Assembly (NCBI GenBank): GCA_903953195.1
Contig: CAJBIS010000426.1
Location: forward strand, 1 to 8,178
Length of the DNA: 8,178 nucleotides
DNA from: an uncultured Actinomycetes bacterium
GTDB taxonomy: Bacteria; Actinomycetota; Acidimicrobiia; Acidimicrobiales; Microtrichaceae
Direction of reading: 5' to 3'
Shown here: piece by piece, positions 7,525 through 8,178 of the stretch
Numbering within the stretch: position 1 is the stretch's first letter
Layout of the letters: each line of letters begins with the position of its first letter
The notes under the pieces: model-generated
Told to the model about the DNA's origin: nothing
The model's database searches: none
The model's input: only the letters and a program-made list of their open reading frames with translations
Position numbers and translations under genes: made by a program

Positions 7525-7606
7525 ACACGAGCCCGGGGCCCTTCACATCGTCGTCGTGAATTCGTACGGTCCGGCGGAGGCCGACATTCGGCCGTCCTGT
7601 GAACCC
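7510..7606. repeat. Cluster of GTGAA motifs downstream of prmA
   Basis: GTGAAC occurs at 7510-7515, 7521-7526 and 7599-7604, GTGAA at 7556-7560, and its complement TTCAC at 7542-7546. The first and last share the 8-mer GTGAACCC. The first two are 11 bp apart, one helical turn, and TTCAC/GTGAA form a dyad with an 8-nt gap. A protein-binding region is possible, but no known operator was recognised. Confidence 0.35.
7579..7593. other. Small perfect hairpin in the prmA-ATPase spacer
   Basis: GGCCGA-CAT-TCGGCC, a 6-bp perfect stem with a 3-nt loop, 55 nt after the prmA stop. There is no T-run on either strand, so a terminator role is only possible; it could also be an operator half-site pair. Confidence 0.35.
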
Positions 7607-7621
7607 GTGGAGGACCGACCC

Positions 7622-7771
7622 GTGCAGCGCACCCGCACCCCCAACCGCCCGCTCTCCAAGCCGCTCGGCCGACCGATGCGTCAGCCGGTTCGACCCCGCG
7701 CCGAGGTGTGGTCACCCCCGGGGCTCAGCACGAGCCGCGCACGGGTAGCCTCGCCCGCATGGCCGAGCTGA
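7622..7771 (+). CDS. Candidate 49-aa Arg/Pro-rich small protein or leader peptide
   Basis: GTG at 7622 is preceded by GGAGG (7609-7613) with 8-nt spacing, the best ribosome binding site in this spacer, and opens a 49-codon frame that ends in TGA at 7769-7771. The first 16 codons all end in G or C, and about 84 % do overall, as in the neighbouring genes. The peptide is very basic and rich in Arg and Pro, beginning MQRTRTPNRPLSKPLGRP, with no signal peptide or membrane segment and no family I recognise. It overlaps the ATPase start by 13 nt in another frame, and the putative -10 for the ATPase lies in its last codons. It could be a real small protein, a leader peptide for the ATPase gene or a chance frame in GC-rich DNA. 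Confidence 0.4.
   Translation: MQRTRTPNRPLSKPLGRPMRQPVRPRAEVWSPPGLSTSRARVASPAWPS
7746..7751 (+). promoter_or_regulatory. Candidate -10 element for a leaderless ATPase transcript
   Basis: TAGCCT fits TANNNT and ends 7 nt before the ATG at 7759, the spacing expected when transcription starts at the A of the start codon. No Shine-Dalgarno sequence precedes this ATG. The -35 region (around 7723-7728) is not recognisable. Confidence 0.42.
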
Positions 7772-8178
7772 CTGTCGAGCAACCCTCCGATCTGCCCCGA
7801 ACCCTCGGGGAACTGAGGTCGTCCGGCTGGGCGTCGTCGACGGTCAAGGACGAGATCCGCCGCAACGCCGCGGCCCGGATCCGCGCCGGCGAGCCGCTGT
7901 TCCCGGCGGTCCTCGGCTACGAGGACACCGTGTTCCCGCAGCTCGAGAATGCGCTGCTGGCGGGTCACGACGTGATCTTCCTGGGCGAGCGCGGCCAGGC
8001 GAAGACCCGGATGATCCGGAGTCTCACCGATCTGCTCGACGAGTGGATGCCGATCGTCGAGGGCTCCGAGATCAACGACGACCCGTACGCGCCGGTGTCG
8101 GTGCACGCCCGCACGCTCGTCGCCGAGCTCGGCGACGACACGCCCATCTCGGGGGTGCACCGGTCGACCCGGGTCGGA
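7759..8178 (+). CDS. MoxR/magnesium-chelatase-like AAA+ ATPase, 3' truncated by the window
   Basis: An open frame of 140 codons from ATG 7759 to the window end with no stop. The N-terminal part (TLGELRSSGW, DEIRRNAAARIRAGE, FPAVLGYEDTVFPQLENALLAGHD) and the P-loop LGERGQAKTR (residues 75-84) followed by LLDEWMPIVEGSEINDDPY strongly resemble, from memory, the actinobacterial ChlI-like ATPases such as M. tuberculosis Rv0958. The Walker A is GERGQAKT (76-83), with Ala81 where the classical GxxGxGK[ST] has Gly. Walker B, sensor and lid regions lie beyond the window. Relatives are often next to a von Willebrand A domain gene (Rv0959 in M. tuberculosis) and act as MoxR/VWA-type remodelling or metal-insertion chaperones; the real target is unknown. 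True magnesium chelation for chlorophyll is unlikely. The start has no ribosome binding site and may be leaderless. Confidence 0.88.
   Translation, partial: MAELTVEQPSDLPRTLGELRSSGWASSTVKDEIRRNAAARIRAGEPLFPAVLGYEDTVFPQLENALLAGHDVIFLGERGQAKTRMIRSLTDLLDEWMPIVEGSEINDDPYAPVSVHARTLVAELGDDTPISGVHRSTRVG

Noticed and set aside
7500..7715. Minus-strand open frame across the prmA-ATPase spacer
   Set aside because: No ribosome binding site, no recognisable motif, and Arg-rich composition as expected by chance in GC-rich DNA.

Overview
This 8.2 kb window comes from a high-GC genome (by eye roughly two thirds G+C, with most third codon positions G or C). The gene content and protein sequences point to Actinomycetota. 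The best guess is an Acidimicrobiia-type lineage, based on a type B sdhCAB operon, a DUF7064-like lipocalin protein and a mycobacterial Rv0958-like AAA+ ATPase. The lineage call is an inference without a database search. No mobile element, CRISPR array, tRNA or rRNA is visible. This is mostly chromosomal housekeeping sequence with a few unknown genes at the edges.

Layout. Positions 14-1750 (+) hold an unrecognised 250-aa protein and a 318-aa AttH/CrtC-lipocalin-like protein. A perfect 15-bp-stem bidirectional terminator (1803-1838) separates them from a long minus-strand block, which reads from right to left. That block starts with sdhC (6454-5705), sdhA (5688-3760) and sdhB (3701-2922), a complete three-subunit succinate:menaquinone oxidoreductase with a single five-helix membrane anchor. 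It continues with a small predicted lipoprotein (2806-2405) and a divergent queF-type preQ0 reductase (2408-2007), whose GTG start overlaps the lipoprotein stop by 4 bp. A candidate promoter for sdhC lies at 6514-6542.

On the right, prmA (ribosomal protein L11 methyltransferase, 6619-7524, +) diverges from the sdh operon. It carries a 3 x 15-bp in-frame tandem repeat in a loop. A 234-nt spacer follows, with repeated GTGAA motifs, a small hairpin and a plausible 49-codon Arg/Pro-rich small ORF (7622-7771). The window ends inside a MoxR/magnesium-chelatase-like AAA+ ATPase (7759 to the window end, 3' truncated).

How the genes fit together. SdhC, SdhA and SdhB form one respiratory and TCA-cycle complex. 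PrmA and QueF are translation-related modification enzymes but are not obviously linked to each other. The sdh genes and the lipoprotein have clear Shine-Dalgarno sequences, whereas prmA and the ATPase have none and instead show a TANNNT -10-like hexamer 7-8 nt before the start codon, which suggests leaderless transcripts. I see no convincing new multi-gene system. The most interesting items are the divergent QueF, the lipoprotein-queF coupling, the PrmA repeat and the small ORF before the ATPase.
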